Assembly: GCA_018907035.1 (NCBI GenBank)
Contig: JACCIC010000164.1
Coordinates: 809,501-873,500, forward strand
DNA: 64,000 nucleotides
Direction: 5' to 3'
Origin: Sycobia sp. Sy_11
Taxonomy: Eukaryota; Arthropoda; Insecta; Hymenoptera; Epichrysomallidae
Shown here one piece after another: positions 36,829 through 46,092 of this stretch. The position numbers and the translations under genes were made by a program. The notes beneath the pieces are model-generated. The model was given only the letters and a program-made list of their open reading frames with translations. It was not told the DNA's origin and made no database searches. The number at the start of each line of letters is the position of its first letter. Position 1 is the first letter of the stretch.

Positions 36829-37200
36829 ATAATAAAATGTTTAAACCTGAATTCCATCGTTTTTTTTCACATTGAAATAAAAGTATTTTACAATTCAGGT
36901 TTGTTTTTTATTTACTAAGATTACAATCACTGGTTCATTTATTTGGACAATGATCTACGCGAAAAAATGACTCAGATTTGCCGAATCGTAATTTACCCAT
37001 GATATATCTTAGTTAAAAAAAACTTTGTAGAATATGACATTCGCAGAAGGAACATAAATAATTGACAAATCCAGAGGTCTATTGTCCCTCGATTCTCCAC
37101 TTCTATTCGTGGATATCTCACTGTAAAAAATATTTGACATCGCGTGCGCTCTTAGTTACGAGTCATTATTCAGATAAATCGCCCAAGATGGAGCTATAAT
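35290..37200. other. AT-rich non-coding stretch
   Basis: No supported exon. TA repeat at 36780-36825. A plus frame at 36503-36709 ends CSRNLSSVDPLEEDN but has no start, splice or promoter support. Confidence 0.5.
36780..36825. repeat. (TA)n microsatellite
   Basis: About 46 bases of TA. Confidence 0.97.
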
Positions 37201-37215
37201 TATTGCACCGTCCGT

Positions 37216-37251
37216 TATAAAAGTCTATCCTTTACGATACAAGCTTCATCA
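37216..37251 (+). promoter_or_regulatory. Candidate core promoter: TATA box and initiator
   Basis: TATAAAAG at 37216-37223; TTCATC-type initiator about 31-33 bases downstream (near 37247-37251). Spacing matches arthropod TATA promoters. An ATG in the context CACAATG follows at 37352. Confidence 0.35.
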
Positions 37252-37351
37252 TAAAGTTTGAGCTCTTCGATAATATAACTGCAGGCCTCCAGCCCCACGC
37301 ATTTTTATTAGCGAGCGATTCTTAAATCAAGAGAGCTCCGAAAGAAACACA

Positions 37352-37486
37352 ATGTTTATAATACTAGAAAGGCGAGAGCTGCCTGAGCTCGTGGATGACG
37401 ACTACGACCGTTCTTCACGTTCTTTCATTACAGTCCACGTCTCTTGCTTTCTCACTCCATCTCTCTGTGCGCATCCCTCACCCCCC

Positions 37487-37525
<39 letters not shown>

Positions 37526-37561
37526 GCTCTATCCAGAGCAGCCTTGGTAGAGGCGTCTTAA
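37352..37561 (+). CDS. Hypothetical ORF, 69 codons, downstream of a TATA box
   Basis: ATG at 37352 in a good insect start context. The first part reads MFIILERRELPELVDDDYD, then RSSRSFITVHV. The second part runs through a CT microsatellite (Ser-Leu repeats) and ends at 37561, so only about the first 33 codons could be meaningful. They might be a first coding exon, with a donor before the CT run. No clear donor was found. Confidence 0.2.
37489..37523. repeat. (CT)n microsatellite
   Basis: About 35 bases of CT. Confidence 0.95.
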
Positions 37562-37673
37562 TTTCCGCGGTGCGAATATAATAAAGTGAGTGGAGAGGGG
37601 AAGTCCGCGCCTAAGGACGCCTAGCGCAACAGAAGGGTTTCTCCGCTCGCTCAAGATCCTTTAGGATTCACTT

Positions 37674-37687
37674 TATATATATATGCA

Positions 37688-37730
<43 letters not shown>
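37674..37730. repeat. (TA)n microsatellite with interruption
   Basis: TA runs at 37674-37684 and 37690-37730, split by GCATGC. Confidence 0.95.
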
Positions 37731-37733
<3 letters not shown>

Positions 37734-37899
37734 ACGCGCCTGAAAGGTGGTGTGTCGAGCCCGGAAAAATCTGCGGGGGTGAGCTAAGGCTATGAGAGAG
37801 AGGTAAAACCGAAGTGGCCTCCGGAACGACTATATATAAGTATATATGAGTGAACAAGAGAGGAATAGAGAGAGAGGGGGGACTGGTTTCTCTCGGCTT

Positions 37900-38420
37900 G
37901 CAGCTCCGCCAAGCGTTTATGTCGGCAATTTATGGCCACGGGACTACTCCCCCCTTCCCGCCCACTCTCTCCCTCTTACTCTCACCGTATACACTCGCAA
38001 AAGCACTGCAAACCCATAATACGCGTTCCCGCTCCCTCCTCCCGACCGCCTATTCCTCCGGTGAAATTTTTTACCAAACGATCTTATTTGTCGCCGCGGT
38101 TGTCTTGCTTCTTTCTCCCTCTCTCGCTGTCCCTCTCTCTATTCCACTGTCTCTCTCTTTTCTGCAATGTTTCGTCGAGGAGGAGAGAGCGGGAAAGTGC
38201 GCGCTTATTTATCCTCCGCGGGCGCATGCGCGGCGCGGAGATACTCGCACGCACACTCGCGCGGACACATACACGCGTCTATTTCTGCTCGCCCGCGTAA
38301 TTACAGGAGGCGGGCGGTGATTTATCGACGCGCCCGGGACCCCGGACCTGCCCCACGCGCGCACGCACGAAAGGAGCCCCTACCCCCCCCTCGCCCCTGC
38401 TGTCGGCTATATTTTTCACC
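37900..38420. other. CpG- and CT-rich island
   Basis: Three overlapping plus frames of 116-156 codons exist here, but all are open because of CT- and CG-biased composition. No start, splice or domain support. Possible promoter-proximal DNA. Confidence 0.4.
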
Positions 38421-38529
38421 TCGCTGTCTTCTTTTTTTTTTTTTTTTGTTATTCTTTATCATTTGTTTTGTATCTTTCGAATTCACAGTTCAGAGCTCGT
38501 GGTTTAGGGCAGGTTGAAAAATTTTGGCG

Positions 38530-39319
38530 CAGTGAAAGCGGCCAGAAATTACGAGCGAGTGCATTTATCTTGTGTCTAATTGGATCGTAGAATCCCACGG
38601 TTTTTTCGCTATATTCAGTGGCTCATTTCGAGTTGCATGATTTGTTTATCGTTAAAATATTTTTGACAAAGCTTTTAATTAGATCAGTTAACGAAGATTA
38701 GTATTTTTTAACGTTCATATATAAAGCTTGAAAGTTTTTGTAAATTTAAAATTAGTTCCAAAAAAAGAATAATGCTAATACTTGCAGTATAATTTCGAAT
38801 ATAATAACAGCCTGAAAATACCCACCTGAAGTGCTGAACAGCGCTGCGGTTAAATTATTCAGTGCGCACGAAAATCATTTTCAAAAACAGTGTTCCATTT
38901 CTGTTTTAATTTTATTGTTGCTCGGTACAAAAAAAATTTATCAAAGTTTTCAATGGTTCTCGACGCCTTCGTGAAAAACACTGCAGAGACTATACCATAG
39001 TCTGACGATTCATCAATATTCCTGATTTGGTACCAGTAAACGCGAGCCGATTAAACTTCGGATTTTTGCGTATACTTTAAATTACAGAGTTCGTCAAATT
39101 CGATTTAAATTACATATTTTTATCGAGAAAATAAATAAACAAACTGGATAATGCGAGGAAAATGATGTTTATTAAAATATTTTCCAATACTTACCACAAG
39201 AATTCATAGTATTACAATTAGTCTTGAATTGTTGCATGAATATCGCTCAAAAGTAGCATATATCGGTCACCCTTTTTACAGTATATAATGCAATATATAA
39301 AAGTTCTTTAATGCTTCAG
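38530..39319 (+). other. Probable intron upstream of exon B
   Basis: AT-rich, no open exon. Ends in a good acceptor (TTTAATGCTTCAG) at 39319. Confidence 0.4.
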
Positions 39320-39439
39320 GGCGCGACCGGCTTGAATATGAAAGCGCGCGATGTAAGGCAGCTGCTGCACGCGATGAACCCCAAATACGTCAATAATGTA
39401 CTCGAGCCTGACCTATACACGATGAAAATTGAAGAGTAG
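39320..39439 (+). CDS. Candidate last coding exon B, 39 codons (phase 0 in)
   Basis: The acceptor AAGTTCTTTAATGCTTCAG ends at 39319. The next 120 bases are a sharp GC-rich block in AT-rich DNA. Only one frame is open to the end: GATGLNMKARDVRQLLHAMN, then PKYVNNVLEPDLYTMKIEE, stop TAG at 39437-39439. The other two frames stop after about 5 and 25 codons. The peptide looks like a genuine helical C-terminus with no membrane segment. ATTAAA at 39632 and AATAAA at 39814-39819 could end the transcript. This is the best-supported coding segment in the window, although the family is not recognised. It is entered in phase 0 like exon A at 29305. Confidence 0.5.
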   Translation, partial: GATGLNMKARDVRQLLHAMNPKYVNNVLEPDLYTMKIEE

Positions 39440-39830
39440 GTGCAACTAGCGAGCCTTGTAAATTTTATACGTTGTCAAGGGATGTTTTAAGCGAGATCGA
39501 AATTTTAACAAAGATTTTTCGTCCTTCACTGTCTAAAGCTTCAAGACCTTCCAGGGGAAGTTGTCAAGTTTAGCTGTATACGGTAAAAATTGATCGGTGG
39601 GATTTCTAAGATAATTTTTTTTTTTTGCTTTATTAAAGCTTAATTTAAGCCTAGGAAAAGACTTATAAGGCTTGGCAAATTGTATAGTTTACATGTTTTT
39701 ATAATATCTATATTACATTGAAATTTATACAATATATATCGTAATTATAAAAATATGTTACATTCTTCGAGGAAGGAGATTATAATGTTACAGAGTTGCA
39801 TGTTTAGTTGTGAAATAAACACATCGATGT
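39440..39830 (+). other. Probable 3' UTR of exon B, overlapping the opposite gene
   Basis: AT-rich, with ATTAAA at 39632-39637 and AATAAA at 39814-39819, the latter followed by a GT-rich stretch. If the distal signal is used, the 3' UTR overlaps the end of the minus-strand gene. Confidence 0.3.
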
Positions 39831-40130
39831 GTATGGGTAGTTGTATCCTTCGGTCTGATTTGTGAAGTCATAGAGGGACCATTTCCAAAGAATGTGGTTG
39901 AAGTCTCGATTGTCTATATCGTTTACAACAGAATTTACTACTTTCTGTTCCAATTCGAGCGAGCGATGCCGGAAGATTGTAGTAATCGGCCCTATTTCTG
40001 TTAAACCAAGAAATGCAGAATCGACTTACAGGCTTCTTAACGAACCACAGTTCGACTTTCTTGTCATGAAACCATTCGAAATATTCTTTTTCTTTGTAGC
40101 GTCCGTGTTGTTTAATGGTTTTGCGAGTTT
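39804..40130 (-). CDS. Candidate 3' end of the minus-strand gene, splicing undecided
   Basis: Read on the minus strand, this stretch has open, charged frames and ends at TAA (39806-39804). AATAAA (TTTATT on plus, 39629-39634) follows about 170 bases later. A likely exon ends at the donor AAGCCT|GTAAGT (40030/40029) with the frame EYFEWFHDKKVELWFVKKP. An 85-base intron would then reach AATTGGAACAG. From there phase 0 gives KVVNSVVNDIDNRDFNHILW, then KWSLYDFTNQTEGYNYPYTS, to the stop. The join back to the exon ending at 40180 is unclear: the nearest acceptor leaves a 49-base intron and shifts the frame. An acceptor at GACAAG gives a 120-base intron that keeps the frame. Confidence 0.3.
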
Positions 40131-40179
40131 CTTGTAAGCAGTTTTGTTAAAATATTTCATAACAGTCAATAAATTATAC

Positions 40180-40264
40180 CTGGATATCTTCAAGAGTTTC
40201 ATCAAGGGTCGCTATTTGAGCCAGTGCGTCTGCAGTTGCATTAGATATTTTCCATCCCAGAGAC
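40180..40264 (-). CDS. Candidate exon, minus-strand gene (phase 2 in, 0 out)
   Basis: A very good acceptor (T-rich tract, then CTCATGTAG) and the donor ATATCCAG|GTATAA frame 85 nt. One base completes the previous codon, and then 28 codons read SLGWKISNATADALAQIATL followed by DETLEDIQ. This is the only open frame. It joins the exon at 40511-40623 in phase across a 246-base intron. Helical, acidic end; family not recognised. Confidence 0.4.
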
Positions 40265-40510
40265 CTACATGAGACGGTATTAAACAAAAAACGAATAAAA
40301 TTGTTATGATTTTTTTAAAAAAAGTCAATTTTACTAATTTCTTAATAAATAATTAAGATAATTTGTTGCGATTATCGATAAAAAAATTACTAATCTAGAT
40401 AAGGATAACTAATAAATTGGTAGTATTTATCGACTAAAATTGTTTAGAAAAAAATATCTTTGGCTGCCTATAATTAATGACGATTACATGTACAGAATTA
40501 GAGATATTAC

Positions 40511-40623
40511 CTGTATTGAAGAAATTGCAATAGTTTGTAAAAGTGATCAAAGGTATATGAAATTCTGAACCGAAGACTTATAACCACATGTTTATAAGAT
40601 TGAATAGAATCGAGTAGATTTAA
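40511..40623 (-). CDS. Candidate exon, minus-strand gene (phase 0 in, 2 out)
   Basis: Acceptor CATCAGTAG and donor AATACAG|GTAATA frame 113 nt. The open frame reads LNLLDSIQSYKHVVISLRFR, then ISYTFDHFYKLLQFLQY, plus two bases of an Arg codon completed by the next exon. A later AG (GGTTCAG) could shorten it but would not fit the phase of the preceding exon. Rich in aromatic and hydrophobic residues with a helical pattern. Confidence 0.35.
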
Positions 40624-41139
40624 CTACTGATGTAGGCAATAATGCCTAAGAAAATATTTCATACCCATAAATCTGCTAATAATTCATAAGTTTATTACGA
40701 ATCCGAACGATGCTGTACACTGTAGTAAATACGCATTAAAACTTATTTTCTCAACATTATTTTTTATATTTCCGTTTTTGCGTTTTTTCCCGGGTCGGAG
40801 AAGAAGAAAAAATCCAAAAGATGCGCTCTCTCCCACGCTGTAACGGTATATATAGTGCAAAATTCGCGAGCAAAGAACGGCAACGCTTTCTAAGTTTTTA
40901 TACGGAGCGTAATAGCAACTCAGAAGTCCGTATCGCTATTGAGGTCGATTCCCATACTTATGCCTATATAATACAGGATTCTTATAGGCTGCTAATTCTG
41001 CTAATGGCACGATAATTGTGGTGTCACTTGTCACTGTTAGCAGTGCAATAAAATGAAGAATCATCGTTTTATAGGTTATATATACAACTTTTTTATAGCA
41101 TAAAACTTCTAAAAAAAATTGATAGTTTTATATAATAAA

Positions 41140-41141
<2 letters not shown>

Positions 41142-41182
<41 letters not shown>
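41142..41182. repeat. (TA)n microsatellite
   Basis: About 41 bases of TA, inside the putative minus-strand intron. Confidence 0.97.
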
Positions 41183-41186
<4 letters not shown>

Positions 41187-41600
41187 ATATATTTTTTCTA
41201 TAAATTACCTTGGATATATGTAATATTGTATTTTTATAACACTTATCAGCTCGAGATAGCTCAATTTACGAAGTCGTAATTTTTAAATGGATCAAACTAT
41301 TTACTATCCATAGCTATTTTTTTATCCAACTTGCAAAGAATTTCTGTAAAGAGTACCGATTCTCCCCTCCGCGTTTACGTGGTTTGCTCTGGGTAAAGCT
41401 TGAATAACAATTAAAGCACAAATACACCTACAGCGTAACTATGTGTGTGTGTGTGTGTACGCCTATTAATATAACGAAACAGAATCCGCGAAAAGTTCCC
41501 GATGCCGAAGTTTGGGAAATCGCGTGACCTAGCGCTATTATAACGAAACTGCATAACGGTATGGTTCGATCTCGCGCAACAAGCGGTGCCCTGATCTAGT

Positions 41601-41608
41601 TATAAAGG
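41601..41608 (+). promoter_or_regulatory. TATA box candidate
   Basis: TATAAAGG at the edge of a CpG-rich island. No clear initiator. Confidence 0.25.
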
Positions 41609-41639
41609 GTAGATGCCATGAATATCTCCATACGCGCGC

Positions 41640-41706
41640 AATCGAAACAGGATGAATTCTACATATCCCCGCGAGTTTCGACGGATGCGCGACTCTGACT
41701 CATAGA

Positions 41707-41740
<34 letters not shown>

Positions 41741-42140
41741 CTAGCCGGCGAAATAGAGAGCGGTTGGAGACGGGTCGAAAGGGGGGCTGGGCCAGAGAGC
41801 GCATAGGAAGGCTGCTCCCCGCGTGTCCGGTCTTGTGTAAGCAACCCCCGTCGGTCGAGAGCGCATTAGCTCCTGGCTGAACGAGGAAAGAGGGCGGCGG
41901 AGGGGGAGAGGGCGCGAGCGCAGGGGCTCAAAGCCGTACAGCAGTACAACGGAGGGGGTTGGGGTTGGAGGGTGGGCGAGCGAGCTAGCGCGTCGACATC
42001 AACCCTTGGCTGCTCTATAGAGCTCGCCGCGCGCGCAGCGCGCGAGAGCTGGCGGCGACGGCGGCGTTGGCGGCGCCCGGTATTGATTTCAGGGCATAAA
42101 TAGACCGCAGTCTCTATTATTCAAGGCGGAGTCCATATAT
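41640..42140 (+). promoter_or_regulatory. CpG island with TATA-type core promoter
   Basis: GC-rich stretch with a GA run (41706-41738), GCGC-rich inverted words near 42020-42050 and GGC/GAC triplets up to 42080. It ends with GGGCATAAATAGACC (TATA at about 42095-42103) and possible start sites (CAGTCT, TTCAAGG) 12-25 bases later. Sequence after it has an open plus frame from 42157 (96 codons) of unknown meaning. A plus-strand transcript starting near 42.12 kb is plausible. Confidence 0.35.
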
Positions 42141-42822
42141 TTCCAGCTCGTACTTTTTGCTTTTCAGCACGTATAGGCACTGTAAGCGCGTATACGGTCG
42201 CTCTGTTGCCGACTACGCGGAGAGACGGGGAAGGGATAGCGACTGTAGAATCCTCGCCCCCTCCCCCTTCTCGTCGCTCTTTCGGTGTTATTGTAATTAT
42301 GCACTTTTAGGGATTTTAGAGAAAAGATTCGTTGAATCCCGAATATGCCCGGAGAGATCGTTAGGGCCTCGTGTCGTGAAGTCGCGATTGTATTACCGAC
42401 CGAACGCTGGATGCTCAAAGCCCAAAAAGGGTGAACTGACGCTGTAAAATTAATTAATTGAAAGGATCGCGGAGCACTATGCGAGAGACATTATTCTATG
42501 GCCTGCGCTCTCCCTTTCTCGCCCTTTAAACAGAGAAAGAGCAGCGGAGAAAAAGTAGTCGTTATCCAATAATAGTAATGCAATAACCTCTCCCCCTCCC
42601 CCGCCTCCTCCCCCACCCTCTTTCTCGCTCTTTTTCTCCCTCCCTCTCGTATTCCAAATTCGAATATATAGAGTCGACGTGCACTCTGGCGCGCGTTCTT
42701 CATCCAAGGAGGTTAATTATCCGTTAAATTTATATCTGGTATTTCTCTTTATGAAATTTCGGAAATCGATCCGAGCCGTACGAATGCATGATCTAATTGG
42801 CTGATAAATCTTCATTTTCCAG

Positions 42823-42864
42823 AAAGAGAACGAACGACGGATAGAAAGGGAACGCGAAATCTGA
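42823..42864 (+). CDS. Candidate short last exon (13 codons, phase 0 in)
   Basis: A strong acceptor (CTTCATTTTCCAG, ends 42822) is followed by KENERRIEREREI and TGA. The peptide is a highly charged coiled-coil-like end. A second frame, entered in phase 1, is open for about 40 codons (starts RERTTDRKGTRNLISLAPWV). It lies about 700 bases downstream of the 42.1 kb promoter and could be its second exon. The reading is uncertain. Confidence 0.25.
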   Translation, partial: KENERRIEREREI

Positions 42865-42869
42865 TTAGC

Positions 42870-44620
42870 CTCGCCCCCTGGGTTATTGATCCCATAACGT
42901 ATTCTCTAACCTCTCCGACTCGAACGTCCACGCGGACTCACTGCTAACAATATGTGTTCTGCTCTATATGCACTCGGCGCTCCGATACAGTTGTATACGT
43001 TATCTTAACGAGTTCTCCCAAGGGTGCCGGTATTTCGACACTATAAATGGCTCGCTTGACAAGTCCACGCGGTAAAAGTAGTCGGGCGTATTGAGTAGAG
43101 GTTGAAAAAATGCCTCGCCGAGCGCAATGGAAATATGCGGTGAGGCAAGTTCCGCTGCGAGCGACGCCCGCGTTTCGTACACGCACCGCGGATCGGAGGA
43201 GGGGCGACGCATGAGAAAATCGCGTACCGCGAGAGGGACAGGAATCGATCCGCGAAAGTACGTCGAGAGTTATGCTGAGAATTTTCGGGAGGCTGGAGAG
43301 AGGAGGGAGGGGGCAGTGTCGTGAGACGCTGAATAAAACGGTCTATTGATTCTGAAGGGGCGCTCGTGCTTTTGCTTAAGATCTTCGCACTGAAAATCCG
43401 CTACGGCCCGAAATTAATCCTCGACGATATCTCGCCCACGATAACGCGATTCGCGGATACACGCGCCCGCGCGAATTGCTGCTCGGCTCGCGTGGCACGT
43501 GTAAGAAAAGTCCGCTGTAACGAGCGACAGCCGTTTTTTCATCAAGGAACTGCCAATCGGCCTCCGCGTAAATGAGAGAAAGAGAGACGGTGCCGAGCTT
43601 GACCACTTCGCTATTTATGCATACCCAAAATCTGCTTGCGCCGTGTCGAGTATCTATTTCTGGGGATCGTAGTAAAATTACGCGCATTGACCACACAATA
43701 ATGGTGGAGTATCAGCGACATACAACATACTTTTACGTTTCCGGACAAGAAATTCAGCGGCCAGTCCGCGCGATCAAACACCATTCCGAGCCTATTATCA
43801 AACGAACCGAAGTCGCGATAATCTCTGACGGTCTTATCGTGACATTTGAGTCTTGTCATTGAATTGTAAATAATACACACACAAATATATATTGACTGTT
43901 AAAAATGTTGAAATTTATAGTATCTCTGTTTTATCTTACTCGTTAGCCAGTGGCTGCTTTAATTCCACGTTTATATAAATAATTAAATATTACATTGAGC
44001 TATGCATAGAGGAATTTGTCGATGTTTCCGATCGATGAATCATAAAAAAATATAACTCTATACATATCTCCGTTCTGAGAATCCAATTCTAGCGTACATT
44101 TTTCACTAGATAACACTACAGTTCTAATAATGCAGAGTGCGCTCTTCGAGAGTCGAAGAGGAACAGACTGGAAAAAAGAATGTCACAGCCGATGTGACAG
44201 CTGCGAGAATTAAACCATCGCACTTTCTTCGTACGCGAAAGAAAAGCCTCTTCTTTTCTATTGCGCAAGAAATGCCTTGTCTTCCCTGTATTTCATCGAT
44301 GACGTCGGGAGAATGAAATCGAGCCGAACGATCGGATGACCGCATCGCGACCACCGGCCAGCGCCGCCAACGGCCTGGCCGCGGCACGGGCGTATCGGGA
44401 GGCTCGTGTGACACAATCGAGGAACGAGCGAACGGGAACGGGAGAACGAGTTTTATAACTATAGGGGTACGCTAGGTATGTCGGAAAAGTTCCGAGGATC
44501 GCGCTCGCTGTAAAAGATCCAGTTGGGTCGTCTCAAAAATTTGCGGCGCTATTTCTGCACGGAGTGTTTCACCGTCGTAACGGGGTTAGCACGAAATAAA
44601 ATGTAGAATGTAGGTTACTG
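42870..44620. other. GC-mixed stretch, no supported exon
   Basis: Open frames occur on both strands at 43366-43862 (up to 106 codons) and 44124-44414. None has consistent splice or start signals. Contains TGACGTCG at 44301. Could hold regulatory DNA or unrecognised exons. Confidence 0.4.
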
Positions 44621-44713
44621 CAGTATGGGCCTGGTTGTTTTTTTTTTTTATTATCTTTTCGGCTCGATTTGTGCGCCAAAATCGAATAAGTGGCGTGCAG
44701 GACAAGTACTTAC

Positions 44714-44802
44714 GAGATACATTTGTGACAAAATTGCTAGCGAATCCAGAAAATTTGTTTGTATTTTGTCAATGGCACTGTCGTATAGAACGAGTTTGCA
44801 GA
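44714..44802 (-). CDS. Candidate exon, minus-strand gene (phase 1 in, 0 out)
   Basis: Acceptor ATTTCTTGCGCACAG and donor TATCTC|GTAAGTAC frame 89 nt. Two bases finish a Val codon with the upstream exon, and then 29 codons read CKLVLYDSAIDKIQTNFLDS followed by LAILSQMYL. It is amphipathic and helix-like. The phases fit the exons at 51074 and 40511 exactly. The plus strand is also open here (DKYLRDTFVTKLLANPENLF), with a weaker acceptor and donor, so strand assignment rests on the better minus splice sites and the phase chain. Confidence 0.4.
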
Positions 44803-45309
44803 CTGTGCGCAAGAAATACAATTTGGTAATGATTTCTAAAATTGCTATTCTCATATTTTTAGAATTAAAATACCTCGTCTAAAGATTATAAAATTTGCAT
44901 TCTATTCTACAGTACATATATCAGGATTGACAGTTCATTGAAACTCCGCAAATGCAAACATCGCAGAAAATAATATCGCTTAAATTTTAATAAAAAAATG
45001 ACAATGAATAAATTGTTCTATCTATTTTTTACTATGTTCATCTACTATAAAGCACGCCTTCGCAACAATAACGCTTTTTTGCGTTGATGACAATTGTTAT
45101 CATGCATTTTAAAAAAAAAGAGATTAAAAACTACGTAACATTGTATGAAAAACAGTTTCAATTAAATACCGCTTTATGTCTTTTTATAATTCCCCATACG
45201 TGTTTACAAGCCCAAGTTGACACAATAACAACAGCAGAAACAGCAGCAGCCGTAGCAAAAAATATAACGTTAAACGACACGCCATTTTCATTCACTGAAT
45301 TGCAATGAA

Positions 45310-45316
<7 letters not shown>

Positions 45317-45355
<39 letters not shown>
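45317..45355. repeat. (CT)n microsatellite
   Basis: About 38 bases of CT. Confidence 0.97.
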
Positions 45356-45357
<2 letters not shown>

Positions 45358-46030
45358 CCCGTATGTATCTCCCAAGAGCAGAAAGCCGTGCAGTGCGCCT
45401 ACATACTCGCGCGCGCGCGCGCGTAGCTGAATAAAAACAAGAGCCTGCATTCTCTCTATCTCTCTCGTTCTGGCGCAGCGGTGCATTCGTTCATGAGAAT
45501 ATAAAAAGTAAGTGTTTCGTCACAAGAAGGGTGAAAACGCGCACACGCGCGCTCGCGACGTTACGCAAGGCAAAGGAAAGACCATTGAAAGAGTTGGAGG
45601 AAAGGAAGAAAGAGAATTAGTTAGTACGAGAGTACGTCTTCTTAAAAAAAAAAAATAATGAAAGAAAGAATGAAAAAAAAGAAATACAGAATGAAAAAAT
45701 ACTCCAGTACACAGTGTACATCTTCATTCATGCAACTGTGACTGGTTGGCCCTTCAGAAATAACAATACCGGCTCCTCTGCAAGAGACATTTTTTCACGG
45801 ATCTTGAACCTCTCGGAGAGAGAGAGAGAGCGAGAGAGAGAGAGAGAAATTCCCTACTTCAAAGTGTCGAGCAATAAATTTTATTTAATTACGCTCAAGT
45901 CTCGCTGTCTTACGTATTTATTCACAATGTACGAAAAGACTGCTATGGAAAACGAAGATCAGAGCCCGCATTGCGTAAGCTCGCAACACGAGTTCATCAC
46001 TGATGGGGTGGAATGCATCTTAATGATGTG

Positions 46031-46041
<11 letters not shown>

Positions 46042-46089
<48 letters not shown>
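46042..46089. repeat. (TA)n microsatellite
   Basis: About 48 bases of TA following TATATG variants. Confidence 0.96.

Positions 46090-46092
<3 letters not shown>

Noticed and set aside
37850..38517. Three overlapping plus-strand frames of 116-156 codons
   Set aside because: All three frames being open at once indicates composition bias, not coding.
44770..44780. AATGGCACTG, resembling the miR-263/miR-183 family seed
   Set aside because: Only ten bases match, the rest of the mature sequence does not, and no hairpin was seen. It also lies inside a candidate exon.
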